The notes under the pieces are model-generated. The model made no database searches and was not told the origin of the DNA. It saw only the letters and a list, made by a program, of their open reading frames with translations. The translations under genes and the position numbers were made by a program. From assembly GCA_903643085.1 (NCBI GenBank), contig CAHJWU010000001.1:1-64000 (forward strand): 64,000 nucleotides of DNA, read 5' to 3'. Origin of the DNA: Rhodospirillales bacterium. Lineage in GTDB: Bacteria > Pseudomonadota > Alphaproteobacteria > Acetobacterales > Acetobacteraceae. Below are positions 56,113 through 64,000 of the stretch, one piece after another; within the stretch, counting starts at the first letter, position 1, and each line of letters begins with the position of its first letter.

Positions 56113-58533
56113 TTAGAATTTTTTAGTAAGAGTAAAGCCGAAAGTGCGTGGGTCCGACAGGTAGCCAACGCCGACACCAAGCGCTGCTACCACGTCCACA
56201 GCGCCGCTCAGATACTTACGGTTGGTCAGGTTCTTGCCCCAACCTTCCAGCGTGACGCCGTAGCGCGGAATGTCCAGGGCCAGACGTGCGTTGAGAAGTC
56301 CGTAGCCGCCTTGGATTGCATAGCCGTTGCTATACACAGTCTGCTCGTCTGGCTGGAAGTTGACCTTGCTTTGATAAGCAAAGTTCACCGTGCCGCTGAG
56401 CGAAGCTTCGGTAGCCGCCACTACGAACGGATAGACATAGGTCCCGCCGACATTGAATTGCCAAAGCGGCTGGTCCTGGAACATGATATTGGACAGATCG
56501 ACTCCGTTCGAGAAGTAGGAGGTGTATCTAGGGTGCGTGTAGGCCATGTTTGCGCTGAGTGTAAGCGGAGGGATCGGTCGTGCGGTGACTTCTGCTTCAA
56601 CTCCATCGATCGTTGCAGCTGCTGCGTTGACGATTTCGGTGATGGTCTGCTGACTTGGCGTGACCGTGAGGACTGACCGCTGAATGTTGGAATATTGGGA
56701 ATGATACGCAGCGGCGTTCAAGCGAAGCCTATGATCTAGAAATTCGGATTTCGCTCCGATCTCGTAGCTGGTCACTTCCTCCGGGGCGAATGCCCCGAAG
56801 CCGCCGATTACACTGCCGCGCTGGTTCTGTCCGCCCGCCCTAAATCCACGGCTGATTTTCGCATATAGCAGGATATTTTCGGTAGCAGCCCAATCGATAC
56901 TGGCTAGGTAGTCGAACGCGTGAAACCCATTGTTGAAACTGTCGCTGCAAGGGGCACCGTTCACTCCACCAGGAGGCGGCACGTTGCACGTGTTCTGCGG
57001 TCCGGCCGTGCTGCTTGCCGTCAGCCCGGTGTTCTCGTTCGTCCAGCGGACGCCACCGGTAACGTGAACTGTAGGGGTAACCGCGTAAGTGCCCTGTCCA
57101 AAAAATGCATAGCTCTCGTCAGTAAGCTTGTCGTTAGTATGCACAGGGCTCCCGGTGACGTTCAAGAACGGGAGCTCGAGCTCGCCGGGGCTGTCATCGC
57201 TGCCGGTGAGATAGTAGTAGTAAAACCCTGCGGTGTAATTAAGCCTGTGATCCAGACCGGTGCCGACGGCCTGAAGCTCTTGCGTGAACTGATCCAGGCT
57301 GGACTGGTCACCGGTGCCTTCGAGGATATGTAGCGGTGTGGCGTCCACCTCATCATTGCCGGCCTGAAACGCGTATTGGTACGAGGTGATCGAGCGTATC
57401 GCCAAATCGTCTGTTATATGATAGGTGCCGTTCAGCGAGACGCCTTTGTCTTTGAGTGTCCCGTCCTCTGTTCCGCTGTAGTTCGGGTTGTAGCCTTGCC
57501 GAAGGTAGCTGGTGAGCTTTTTGTAGGCGGCCTCTTGCCCAGCGATGACCTGGCCGAAGTCGGCCGCGGTTGGCGGGCCAAAAAACTGCGGCGCCAGGAA
57601 GGGAAGCAATTGTTGGAAGGTGAGCGAACCGATCTCCAGACCCGTGTTAAGCAAGGCCGGGGAGAAAGTGGGCACACCGCCGACGCCGAACACCGGCTTT
57701 ACGGCTTCCAAGTTCGTGATTGTGCCACCGGAATGGCCGTTATCGAGGTTAGCCCGGATTACGATATTGAGATCCTCGATCGGATCGAGTTTCAGAGCGG
57801 CACGAAATGACTCGGAATCAGCGTCATCAACCGCCCGGTCGCTGGTGTGATCATAGGCGTAGCCGTCGTGGCTAACATGCACGTAGTCCAGCCGTAAGGC
57901 TGCCTTGCCGTCTACGATCGGCACGTTCAGCATGGCACGATCTTCCAGGCTGCCATAATTGCCGAAGCCGACCTGAACCGTGCCGTAGAGTCCCTTGTAG
58001 TCCGGCTGGTTCGTCGTGATCTTCAAGGCGCCGCCAGTCGTGTTCCGGCCGTACAATGTACCTTGCGGACCTTTCAGCACCTCGATCTGATTCGTGTCCC
58101 AAAGATTGCCCAGTCCTACGCCGATGGTCGACGGCGCATAGACGTCATCGATGTAGATACCGATCGACGGGGATTGCGATAGAACGGTGTCGTTTGTTTT
58201 CTGGCCGCGTATGCCGACATAAGCGCCGAACGTTGAATAAGAGCTTTGCTCAAATGTCAGACTGGGCGTCAGTGCCCCGAGTTCGTTCACCGCGATGACC
58301 TTGTTCTGCGCGATTTGCGCACTGCTCAACGCGGTGACTGCGACAGGCACCTTTTGCAGCCGTTCCGCACGACGACGGGCCGTAACAACGACCTGCTCTA
58401 TCCCGACGCCCTGCCGAGATTGCGGTTGCGGCGCTACCGTCTGGGCAGCGGATAAGGAAGACCATCCAATAACCCCACCCAGCGTCAGCGCGATGGCAGT
58501 ATTCGAGAACAATCTACGGCGAGGCGATAGCAT
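56113..58533 (-). CDS. TonB-dependent outer-membrane receptor
   Basis: An 806-residue TonB-dependent receptor. A signal peptide (MLSPRRRLF start, hydrophobic to about 28, cleavage after LSAA at residue 30) is followed by a plug with QVVVTARRRAERLQKVPVAV, where IEQVVVTA is the TonB-box-like start, and by QIEVLKGPQGTLYGRNTTGG. The rest is a 22-strand barrel ending in GFTLTKKF, with the typical terminal phenylalanine. It imports a ligand across the outer membrane using proton-motive force delivered by TonB-ExbBD, which is not encoded here. Receptors of this type (the large FecA/BtuB-like class in sphingomonads and relatives) often take up hydrophobic or aromatic carbon sources. It is divergent from the TetR gene. 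Confidence 0.93.
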   Translation of the reverse strand: MLSPRRRLFSNTAIALTLGGVIGWSSLSAAQTVAPQPQSRQGVGIEQVVVTARRRAERLQKVPVAVTALSSAQIAQNKVIAVNELGALTPSLTFEQSSYSTFGAYVGIRGQKTNDTVLSQSPSIGIYIDDVYAPSTIGVGLGNLWDTNQIEVLKGPQGTLYGRNTTGGALKITTNQPDYKGLYGTVQVGFGNYGSLEDRAMLNVPIVDGKAALRLDYVHVSHDGYAYDHTSDRAVDDADSESFRAALKLDPIEDLNIVIRANLDNGHSGGTITNLEAVKPVFGVGGVPTFSPALLNTGLEIGSLTFQQLLPFLAPQFFGPPTAADFGQVIAGQEAAYKKLTSYLRQGYNPNYSGTEDGTLKDKGVSLNGTYHITDDLAIRSITSYQYAFQAGNDEVDATPLHILEGTGDQSSLDQFTQELQAVGTGLDHRLNYTAGFYYYYLTGSDDSPGELELPFLNVTGSPVHTNDKLTDESYAFFGQGTYAVTPTVHVTGGVRWTNENTGLTASSTAGPQNTCNVPPPGGVNGAPCSDSFNNGFHAFDYLASIDWAATENILLYAKISRGFRAGGQNQRGSVIGGFGAFAPEEVTSYEIGAKSEFLDHRLRLNAAAYHSQYSNIQRSVLTVTPSQQTITEIVNAAAATIDGVEAEVTARPIPPLTLSANMAYTHPRYTSYFSNGVDLSNIMFQDQPLWQFNVGGTYVYPFVVAATEASLSGTVNFAYQSKVNFQPDEQTVYSNGYAIQGGYGLLNARLALDIPRYGVTLEGWGKNLTNRKYLSGAVDVVAALGVGVGYLSDPRTFGFTLTKKF

Positions 58534-58892
58534 TCTTTGTTTCCCCTAGCTTGATGGCAGCCTTGTTTCTGCCGCGTTACGTGCGCGGCTTTATGTAAAG
58601 CTGGATACTGCTCGCAAAGCCCCATTATCTCGCGCGGCCTGCTGCTCTGGCCTGTTCCTGACGACGCGCAATACAACACGGTCTCCCGCCTCTGGAAACG
58701 AGTAGGCGATTAGCCAGGGGCAGTCAACCAACATCGCTAAATAAGCTAACTACGTTGACCAAGAGGGAATTTGCGGGTTGGATTGCGCGTGCCGCTTGTA
58801 GAGTTTGCGCTATCCTGCGCATGGTCGGACACAGATCCTCACTTGGCGCCGGCCTTTTGTTGGACGGGTGGAGTGCCTCGCGAAAATCGACC
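58534..58892. other. Divergent promoter region of the receptor and TetR genes
   Basis: This 359-base region separates the receptor gene (minus strand) from the TetR gene. It holds one good copy of the cluster's motif (58747-58760). A TTG-initiated extension of the TetR reading frame (from 58755) overlaps it, but its residues do not look like TetR family sequence. No other gene is seen. Confidence 0.5.
58747..58760. promoter_or_regulatory. Operator-like site (site h)
   Basis: TAACTACGTTGACC has the TAAC-N3-GTT core of site a and lies between the divergent receptor gene (start 58533) and the TetR gene (start 58893). A TetR protein would be expected to bind such a site and control its own gene together with the receptor. 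This is inferred from position and sequence only. Confidence 0.5.
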
Positions 58893-59648
58893 ATGGGCAT
58901 CAAAGCAGTGAAGCGACTCGCCCACGATGAAGTGGATCAGCCGGACTCATCCTCGGTCTGGTCCAAGCCCTCACCCGGCGCCAAGCCAGCCAGCAGCCAT
59001 AACCAGCATGGCCAGGAGATGGGTGCCAAAGGCCGGGAGACCCGCCGCCGTCTCCTCGACGCCATGACCGGACTTCTTGAGAAAGCACCGCTTCACGCGA
59101 TCAGCGTGGCGGACATCGCCAAGCAGGCGGCTACCTCGCCGGCAACATTCTATATCTACTTCAGAGATGTCGATGAAATCGCGCTGACCGTGATAGACGA
59201 ACACACGCAGAGCACGCCTGAACTGCTGGCGATAATCGACCTGGATTGGCGTGACGGCATTCCAATTGACTACGGTCGTACGTTTGTCGGCACCTACGCC
59301 GACGTTTGGCAGAGCCAGAGCGCTATATTCCTTGCTCGAAACCTGGCGGCGGAAGCGGGCGACGCCCGTTTCTACACGGCCCGGGAAACGGCCGTGCGAC
59401 CGCTTCTGGACGCCCTGGCGCGCAAAGTCACGCGCAACAAGGCTGCAGGCCGCCTTGCGGCAGATGTTCACCCATACGCAACCGCCGCTGTTCTGATGAC
59501 GCTTCTGGAGCGACTGGCAGCTGTGGCCCGCCGTCAGACAGGAGAGGCGGGGATCACATATGACAGCATTATCGAGGCGGCAGCTCAGGTCGTCTCGTCG
59601 GTGCTGGAAGGACCGGTATCGCACCGCTCGCCCCCGAACCGACGGTGA
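58893..59648 (+). CDS. TetR-family transcriptional regulator
   Basis: A 251-residue protein starting at ATG 58893 (MGIKAVKRLA). After about 40 polar residues the TetR DNA-binding domain runs from about 48 to 97 (GAKGRETRRRLLDAMTGLL and SVADIAKQAATSPATFYIYF). The C-terminal ligand domain has no match I recognise. The start is uncertain: ATG 59019 (MGAKGRE) would begin right at the domain, but its AGGAG lies too close. It is the best candidate for the repressor acting at the TAAC-N3-GTTA sites, because one copy lies in its own promoter region and TetR proteins bind such palindromes. The ligand is probably a CoA ester or the substrate itself. Confidence 0.87.
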   Translation: MGIKAVKRLAHDEVDQPDSSSVWSKPSPGAKPASSHNQHGQEMGAKGRETRRRLLDAMTGLLEKAPLHAISVADIAKQAATSPATFYIYFRDVDEIALTVIDEHTQSTPELLAIIDLDWRDGIPIDYGRTFVGTYADVWQSQSAIFLARNLAAEAGDARFYTARETAVRPLLDALARKVTRNKAAGRLAADVHPYATAAVLMTLLERLAAVARRQTGEAGITYDSIIEAAAQVVSSVLEGPVSHRSPPNRR

Positions 59649-59863
59649 TGCCACCCGGCTGGCCGACCTCGCACGTGCACATCCTGGCGTGGTCAATCCT
59701 GCCGGCTGATCGTCGTTGCACATTTCGGGACGACAAACGGAGCCGGGCGTCGCGGGCGCTTCTCATCTTGCAGCCGCGGATTCGACTAGCGAGCTAGGGT
59801 GTCGCTCACCTATTTAGCGACCTCGGCCACAAGCATGCTGAAATCAAGCTTGCTTAGGACTTT

Positions 59864-60415
59864 ATGTTGCGTCAAGGTTGGCACATGGTTATGGAACTGC
59901 GCGATCGCGTGAGCATCCTGACGGCTACGGTTGCGCGGCTGACCCGCGTGCGCTTTGACCAGCGCGCCCGGCCGCTTGGCCTGACCCGACCGCAATGGCA
60001 AACGCTGACATGCATCTTCTTCTACGAAGGCTCGACCGTCTCGCAGATAGCCGACATGATCGAAGTGGAGGCAATTACAGCGGGCCGTCTGATCGACGGT
60101 CTGGAGGCTTTGAACCTGATCGAGCGCAGGCTGAACCCAAGCGACCGTAGGTTGCGGCACATTCATCTTACACCCTCCGCCGAACCCTTGATGTCTCAAC
60201 TGCGGACCCTCAGCACCGAAACGGAATCCGAGTTATACGATGGATTGTCCGAAGGCGACTTGGCCAAGCTTGAGACGCTGCTGGGCCAAGTCCGTCTGAA
60301 CCTGTCTCGAAGCCTGGGGCGGGATCGACGAGTGATGGAAGACACTGGCCGACAAACCGAGCAAGCGCCGGTAGGCGCGAGAAAAAAGTCAGGATCCCTC
60401 AATGAACGCTTATAG
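59864..60415 (+). CDS. MarR-family transcriptional regulator
   Basis: A 183-residue winged-helix regulator. The DNA-binding part reads LTRPQWQTLTCIFFYEGSTV, then ADMIEVEAITAGRLIDGLE, and the wing is NPSDRRLRHIHLT. The end of the gene overlaps the LuxE-like gene by 14 bases, so they are transcribed together and the regulator probably controls the LuxE-LuxC-SDR operon. MarR proteins commonly respond to aromatic or lipid-like carboxylates. Start is at TTG 59864 in the track; ATG 59885 or 59891 (MVMELRDR) is more natural. No binding site can be assigned. Confidence 0.88.
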   Translation: MLRQGWHMVMELRDRVSILTATVARLTRVRFDQRARPLGLTRPQWQTLTCIFFYEGSTVSQIADMIEVEAITAGRLIDGLEALNLIERRLNPSDRRLRHIHLTPSAEPLMSQLRTLSTETESELYDGLSEGDLAKLETLLGQVRLNLSRSLGRDRRVMEDTGRQTEQAPVGARKKSGSLNERL

Positions 60416-61823
60416 CGGTCTGGCAGGTGGCGATGATCTGATCGCCATGAACACGATGACGAATGAGCAGCTGTTCGAAATGCCATCGGAAGAGCTTGCA
60501 GAACGCCAGCTTGAGGGTGTTCGCGCGCGTTTCAGGCATGTGCGTCCGGCGATCAAGGTAGTGGACCGTCTGGCCGAAGACCTCGGTATTCGATCCATAG
60601 ACACACTTGCCGACATCACACCGTTGTGCCTGCCGCACACGATCTACAAATCCTACGCGCTTTCGTCAATCGAAAACGGCAGGTACGACCGCTTAACGTC
60701 GTGGCTGTCCACCCTGACCACGCACGATCTCAGCCATGTCGATGTGTCGGGCTGCACCTCGCTTGAAATGTGGCTCGATCAGCTCGAGGCAACGACACCG
60801 TTGAGGCCGGCCTGTTCTTCTGGAACGACGGGCAAGATATCGTTCTTCCCGTGCAGCACGGTTGAGCAACTCTACCGTTACAACAGCTACATGACCGCGA
60901 ACGGCCCGTATCGCGGCGAGGCCGACTCGCATCTGGCGAGTGGTAAAATCGACTATTTCGCGCCGTGGCCCGTTGCCACCGGGCGGCATAACATTCCAAA
61001 AATGTTCGAACTCATGCGCCGGCATCTCTATGCAGGCCGCCCTGGCAAGCATGTTTTCACCTTGGGCGAAGGCCATTGGGACGTTGATCTTCTTTGACTG
61101 TCGGGCCGCGTCCGTGCGGCGGAAGCAAAAGGTGAACTCGGTGCCTTGAGGCTGCCTCCGGATATGGACCGGCGCCGCGGCGAACTCGCGCGGCAACAGG
61201 CTGACGCCGCGGCCAACACCGATGCGTTCCTGGAAGAGCTGATGGTTCGCCGGCGTGGCCAGCGCGTGTACCTGTTCGCGCCTTTTGGTCAGATGATCGC
61301 CCTGGCGCAGGAATGCCAAAAGCGCGGCTTGCGCGCGGAGTTCGCCAAGGACAGCTACATATTGGGTGGCGGCCGTTCCGGCTCGAAGGGAGGCGTGTTT
61401 CCGGATGGCTGGTTACAGCTGTGCAAGAGCGTGTTCCCACAGCCTTACAACGAGATTTTTGGGATGACCGAGTCCACAGGTGTCGCAAGACGCTGCCCGG
61501 GCGGGCATTTTCATCTGCCGCCCTGGATTGTGCTGTTCCTGCTTGACCCGGAGACCAGCCAGCCCATCGCGCGAAGCGGCACCCAAACGGGTCGCCTTGC
61601 CCTGTTTGATCTGTTGCCGACAACGTTCTGGGGCGGCTTCATTACAGGCGACCGCATCACGATCAATTGGGACGGTGGTTGCAGCTGCGGCCGCACGGGC
61701 CCCTACATTCATCCCGACATCGAGCGTTACGGCAGCTTGCAGGATGACGACAAGATAACCTGCGCGAAGTCGCCTGACGCTTACGAACGAGCCGTGGACG
61801 TGGCTCTCGGCTCCATAGGCTGA
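60402..61823 (+). pseudogene. LuxE-like acyl-protein synthetase interrupted by an in-frame TGA
   Basis: One continuous reading frame of 473 codons is broken only by TGA at 61095-61097. Before it the protein has the adenylate-forming loop CSSGTTGKISFFP and ends GHWDVDLL. After it the frame continues with LSGRVRAAEAKGELGALRL, RGQRVYLFAPFGQM and EIFGMTESTG, the normal second half of the LuxE/acyl-protein synthetase family. A single C-to-T change in a CGA arginine codon would explain it. LuxE activates a fatty acid with ATP and transfers it to itself and then to LuxC. It overlaps the MarR gene by 14 bases and precedes LuxC. I call it a pseudogene, but a sequencing error or read-through is possible. 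Confidence 0.8.
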
Positions 61824-61846
61824 ACAACATCGAGGCCAGGACGACC

Positions 61847-63283
61847 ATGCGCGAAGTTTCCATCCCGCTGATCATACGTGGGCAGATCATAGAGGCGGAC
61901 ACGATCCCCTTCGTGGCAAGGCGTGACGAGCTCGTCATACATGCCCCGGACGTCACCAGGTACATGGACCGATTGATACTCAAAGACCCCGCAAGCCTCA
62001 CTGACCTTTATGCGTTGTCGGTAGATGAGATCATCGATTACTTCGTCGAGCTCGGGCCGCGGCTCGCCTATCGTAACAACCCGTTCATGCGCGAGGCGAT
62101 GGAGATAGCCGAACTCACGTCCGTGCACACGCCGGCGATGCTGCAGCACACGTTTGACGTGATGACGAAAGTGTTCGAGCGCCCGTTCATAGAAAACTAC
62201 ATCGAACACAGCATCGGTCGCGCCTACCTCGATGGCTGGGTGAGACACGTCCTGCTCGACCGCACGATCGATGTCCGTGCGTTCGGTGCCCGCTCCGTAC
62301 ACGTGATTGCCGGCAACGGCTCTGTGATCGCCCTGCTGACCTTCATGATGAATGGTGTGTCGCGCAGCGACGCCATAATCAAAGTCCCGTCCAACGATCC
62401 TTGCTTCGCTCCCGCGGTCGCCCGCACCATGATCGAGATGGCGCCTGATCATCCGCTGACCCGACATGTCAGCGTTGCCTATTGGAAGGGTGGCGAGGCC
62501 GCCGTGGAGAAAAGCCTCTACCAGGCGCGCAACCTTGAAAAGATTGTCGCGTGGGGTGGCTTCGCTTCGATGGGCAGCATCCGCCAGTATCTCGCTCCAG
62601 GTCTGGACTTGGTCGCACTTGATCCGAAATTAAGCGCATCCATCATCGGAAAAGAAGCCTTCGCAGATGACGATAGCCTTCAGAAAGCGGCGGATCTGGC
62701 AGCCGCCGACGTCGGGTATTTCAACCAGGGCGGCTGTGTCAGCGCACGCACCCTCTATGTCGAGACGGGAACCGATGCTGCAGGCATCGCGCAAGCCAAT
62801 CACTTCGGGGAACGGCTGTTCGACGCGATCCAGACGCTGCCCGTGAACCTGAGCAGTCATCATCCGGCTTTCGATCCGTTGCTACGCGACGAGATAGATG
62901 GGCTACGTTACAGCGACGGCTTCCGCATATTTGGCGGGAGAGCGTCGGAAGGTGCGGTCATCGTCTCGCAAGAAGAGGAGCAAGTCGACTTCGCCGATCG
63001 CTTGAATTGCCGTGTCGCCAACATAGTCCCCGTTCCCTCGGTCGCCGCAGCTCTTCGCCACCTCACAATTCACACGCAGACGATCGGCGTCTACCCAAGT
63101 AGCTTGAAAGCGAAGATCCGCGACGAGTGCTCGTTGCGCGGCGGGCAACGAATCACGAGGCTGGGTTACGCGACTGCGGGCAATTTCACCGGTCCGCACG
63201 ATGCTATCGAACCGCTGCGACGCATGGTTCGTTGGATCAAGGATGAGTCGCCAGATGGGATTGTCGGTGTTTTGCACGGATGA
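61847..63283 (+). CDS. LuxC-like acyl-CoA reductase
   Basis: A 478-residue protein of the LuxC family (acyl-CoA/fatty-acid reductase). These reduce an activated acyl group to an aldehyde with NADPH through an acyl-cysteine. The probable nucleophile is Cys297 in YFNQGGCVSARTLYVE, and the cofactor region shows VHVIAGNGSV near 151-160 and IIKVPSNDP at 177-185. It follows the LuxE-like gene by 23 bases. No luxAB, luxD or luxG is present, so this is not a bioluminescence operon; similar LuxE-LuxC pairs are known outside lux operons and serve carboxylic-acid reduction. The MarR regulator and SDR suggest a small, separate operon. Confidence 0.9.
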   Translation: MREVSIPLIIRGQIIEADTIPFVARRDELVIHAPDVTRYMDRLILKDPASLTDLYALSVDEIIDYFVELGPRLAYRNNPFMREAMEIAELTSVHTPAMLQHTFDVMTKVFERPFIENYIEHSIGRAYLDGWVRHVLLDRTIDVRAFGARSVHVIAGNGSVIALLTFMMNGVSRSDAIIKVPSNDPCFAPAVARTMIEMAPDHPLTRHVSVAYWKGGEAAVEKSLYQARNLEKIVAWGGFASMGSIRQYLAPGLDLVALDPKLSASIIGKEAFADDDSLQKAADLAAADVGYFNQGGCVSARTLYVETGTDAAGIAQANHFGERLFDAIQTLPVNLSSHHPAFDPLLRDEIDGLRYSDGFRIFGGRASEGAVIVSQEEEQVDFADRLNCRVANIVPVPSVAAALRHLTIHTQTIGVYPSSLKAKIRDECSLRGGQRITRLGYATAGNFTGPHDAIEPLRRMVRWIKDESPDGIVGVLHG

Positions 63284-63305
63284 AAAATCTTCGGGAGTTT
63301 TGTAA

Positions 63306-64000
63306 GTGACGCTGCAACTCGAGGGCAAAACTGCGCTGGTGACAGGGGCCAGTAGAGGGATCGGGTCGGCAATCGCGCGTCAGCTCGCACGAGATGGCGC
63401 GTTAGTGGCCGTACATTACGGCCGTAGCAGAGCCGCGGCCGAAGATGTGGTTGCCGGAATCGTCGACTCCGGCGGACAGGCCTTCGCTGTCGCCGCGGAG
63501 TTCGCCAAAGTCTCGAATGTCGCGCAGCTTTTCGAGGAGGTTGACGACGCGTTCGCGGAAAGGACCGGGAACCGCGGTTTGGACGTGTTGATCAACAACG
63601 CCGGCATGGGCTCGCACGGCCGGATCGATATGACGTCGGAGGCGGCTTACGACGAGGTCTTCGCGATCAATGTGAAATCGTTATTCTTCTGCTTGCAATA
63701 TGCCATCCCCCGGCTACGTGACGGTGGACGCGTGGTGAACATCTCGTCGCTTTCGTCGCGTGGTGCGATGCCTAACCTCGCTGCCTATGCCGCATCCAAA
63801 ACAGCGGTCAATTCCCTCACGCAATCCGCAGCCGCCCAGCTCGGCGCGCGAGGTATTACGGTGAATGCTGTTGCACCCGGAATGGTCGACACTGACCTGG
63901 TTGCAGACTTGAAGAAGGATGAAGCTTTGGTGCGCAGCATCGTGTCAGCCACCGCAATGGGCCGTATCGGCCAACCTGATGACATCGCAGGCGCAGTATC
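63306..64000 (+). CDS. Short-chain dehydrogenase/reductase (FabG-like), cut by the window edge
   Basis: The frame is open from GTG 63306 to the end of the window (231 codons, no stop), so the C-terminus is missing. TGASRGIGSA lies near residue 13, NNAGMGS near 97, and the active site reads LAAYAASKTAV, with Ser in ISSLSSRG. The N-terminus follows the LuxC stop by 22 bases. FabG-like SDRs beside LuxC may turn the aldehyde product into an alcohol, or oxidise/reduce a 3-keto intermediate. The start has TCGGGAG about ten bases before it. Confidence 0.9.
   Translation, partial: MTLQLEGKTALVTGASRGIGSAIARQLARDGALVAVHYGRSRAAAEDVVAGIVDSGGQAFAVAAEFAKVSNVAQLFEEVDDAFAERTGNRGLDVLINNAGMGSHGRIDMTSEAAYDEVFAINVKSLFFCLQYAIPRLRDGGRVVNISSLSSRGAMPNLAAYAASKTAVNSLTQSAAAQLGARGITVNAVAPGMVDTDLVADLKKDEALVRSIVSATAMGRIGQPDDIAGAV

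Noticed and set aside
61095-61097. TGA as a selenocysteine codon in the LuxE-like gene
   Set aside because: The aligned position is not a redox cysteine in the family and no SECIS-like hairpin is evident just after it. A nonsense mutation or error is simpler.
60402-63283. Bioluminescence (lux) operon
   Set aside because: LuxE- and LuxC-like proteins are present, but luxA, luxB and luxD are not seen within the window and the surrounding genes differ.

Overview
The window comes from a GC-rich alphaproteobacterium and holds a large accessory catabolic region built around CoA-thioester chemistry. Acetobacteraceae is my best guess. It rests on the style of the intergenic repeats (a palindrome around CTCGAG with GGGGTCCAGGGGCAG arms, and an AAAAAACTTTTGCTT element) and on a plasmid-type ScpA-like remnant at the left edge; none of this is decisive. 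I see no rRNA, tRNA, CRISPR array, prophage or complete insertion sequence.

Layout. 1-1276: debris with a multiply frameshifted ScpA-like pseudogene. 1277-11114 (-): seven genes, namely two LCAD/IVD-type acyl-CoA dehydrogenases, a FadB-like bifunctional enzyme, a double-hotdog dehydratase, an acyl-CoA ligase and a heteromeric acyl-CoA dehydrogenase pair. 11220-15891: TesB thioesterase, thiolase, two nitronate-monooxygenase-like flavoproteins and an NTF2-like protein. 16038-23488: a second dehydrogenase pair, two crotonases, an aldo/keto reductase, an SDR and an APH-type kinase. 23521-31969 (+): a lipocalin-like protein, a small membrane protein, a third NMO-like protein, a hotdog thioesterase, an alpha-methylacyl-CoA racemase, a thiolase, a GntR regulator, a crotonase and a hydrolase. 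32107-37588: crotonase, SDR, a third dehydrogenase pair, crotonase and a DECR-like SDR. 37777-51177: two CYP101-like P450s with a putidaredoxin-like ferredoxin, a fused tandem CoA-transferase, a cysteine-less thiolase-like protein, two ligases, an aldehyde dehydrogenase, a DUF35 protein and SDRs. 51180-58533 (-): an SDR/pseudo-SDR pair, a DUF2889 protein, a GMC oxidoreductase and a TonB-dependent receptor. 58893-64000 (+): TetR, MarR, then a LuxE-like gene with an in-frame TGA, a LuxC-like reductase and an SDR that runs off the edge.

How it may work together (inference). The receptor imports a hydrophobic, probably branched or cyclic isoprenoid-like compound. The P450 system and the GMC and aldehyde dehydrogenases oxidise an alkyl end to a carboxylate, ligases make the CoA ester, the racemase sets an alpha-methyl centre, and repeated dehydrogenation, hydration, oxidation and thiolysis or retro-aldol cleavage shorten the chain. 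Three heteromeric dehydrogenase pairs plus separate DUF35 and thiolase-like genes resemble bacterial steroid side-chain degradation, but I see no steroid-ring genes. No ferredoxin reductase is present.

The most interesting signal is an operator-like pseudo-palindrome, roughly TAAC-TAG-GTTA. It recurs in nearly every divergent promoter region of the cluster, including that of the receptor and TetR genes, and suggests one local regulon, probably under the TetR protein at 58893.
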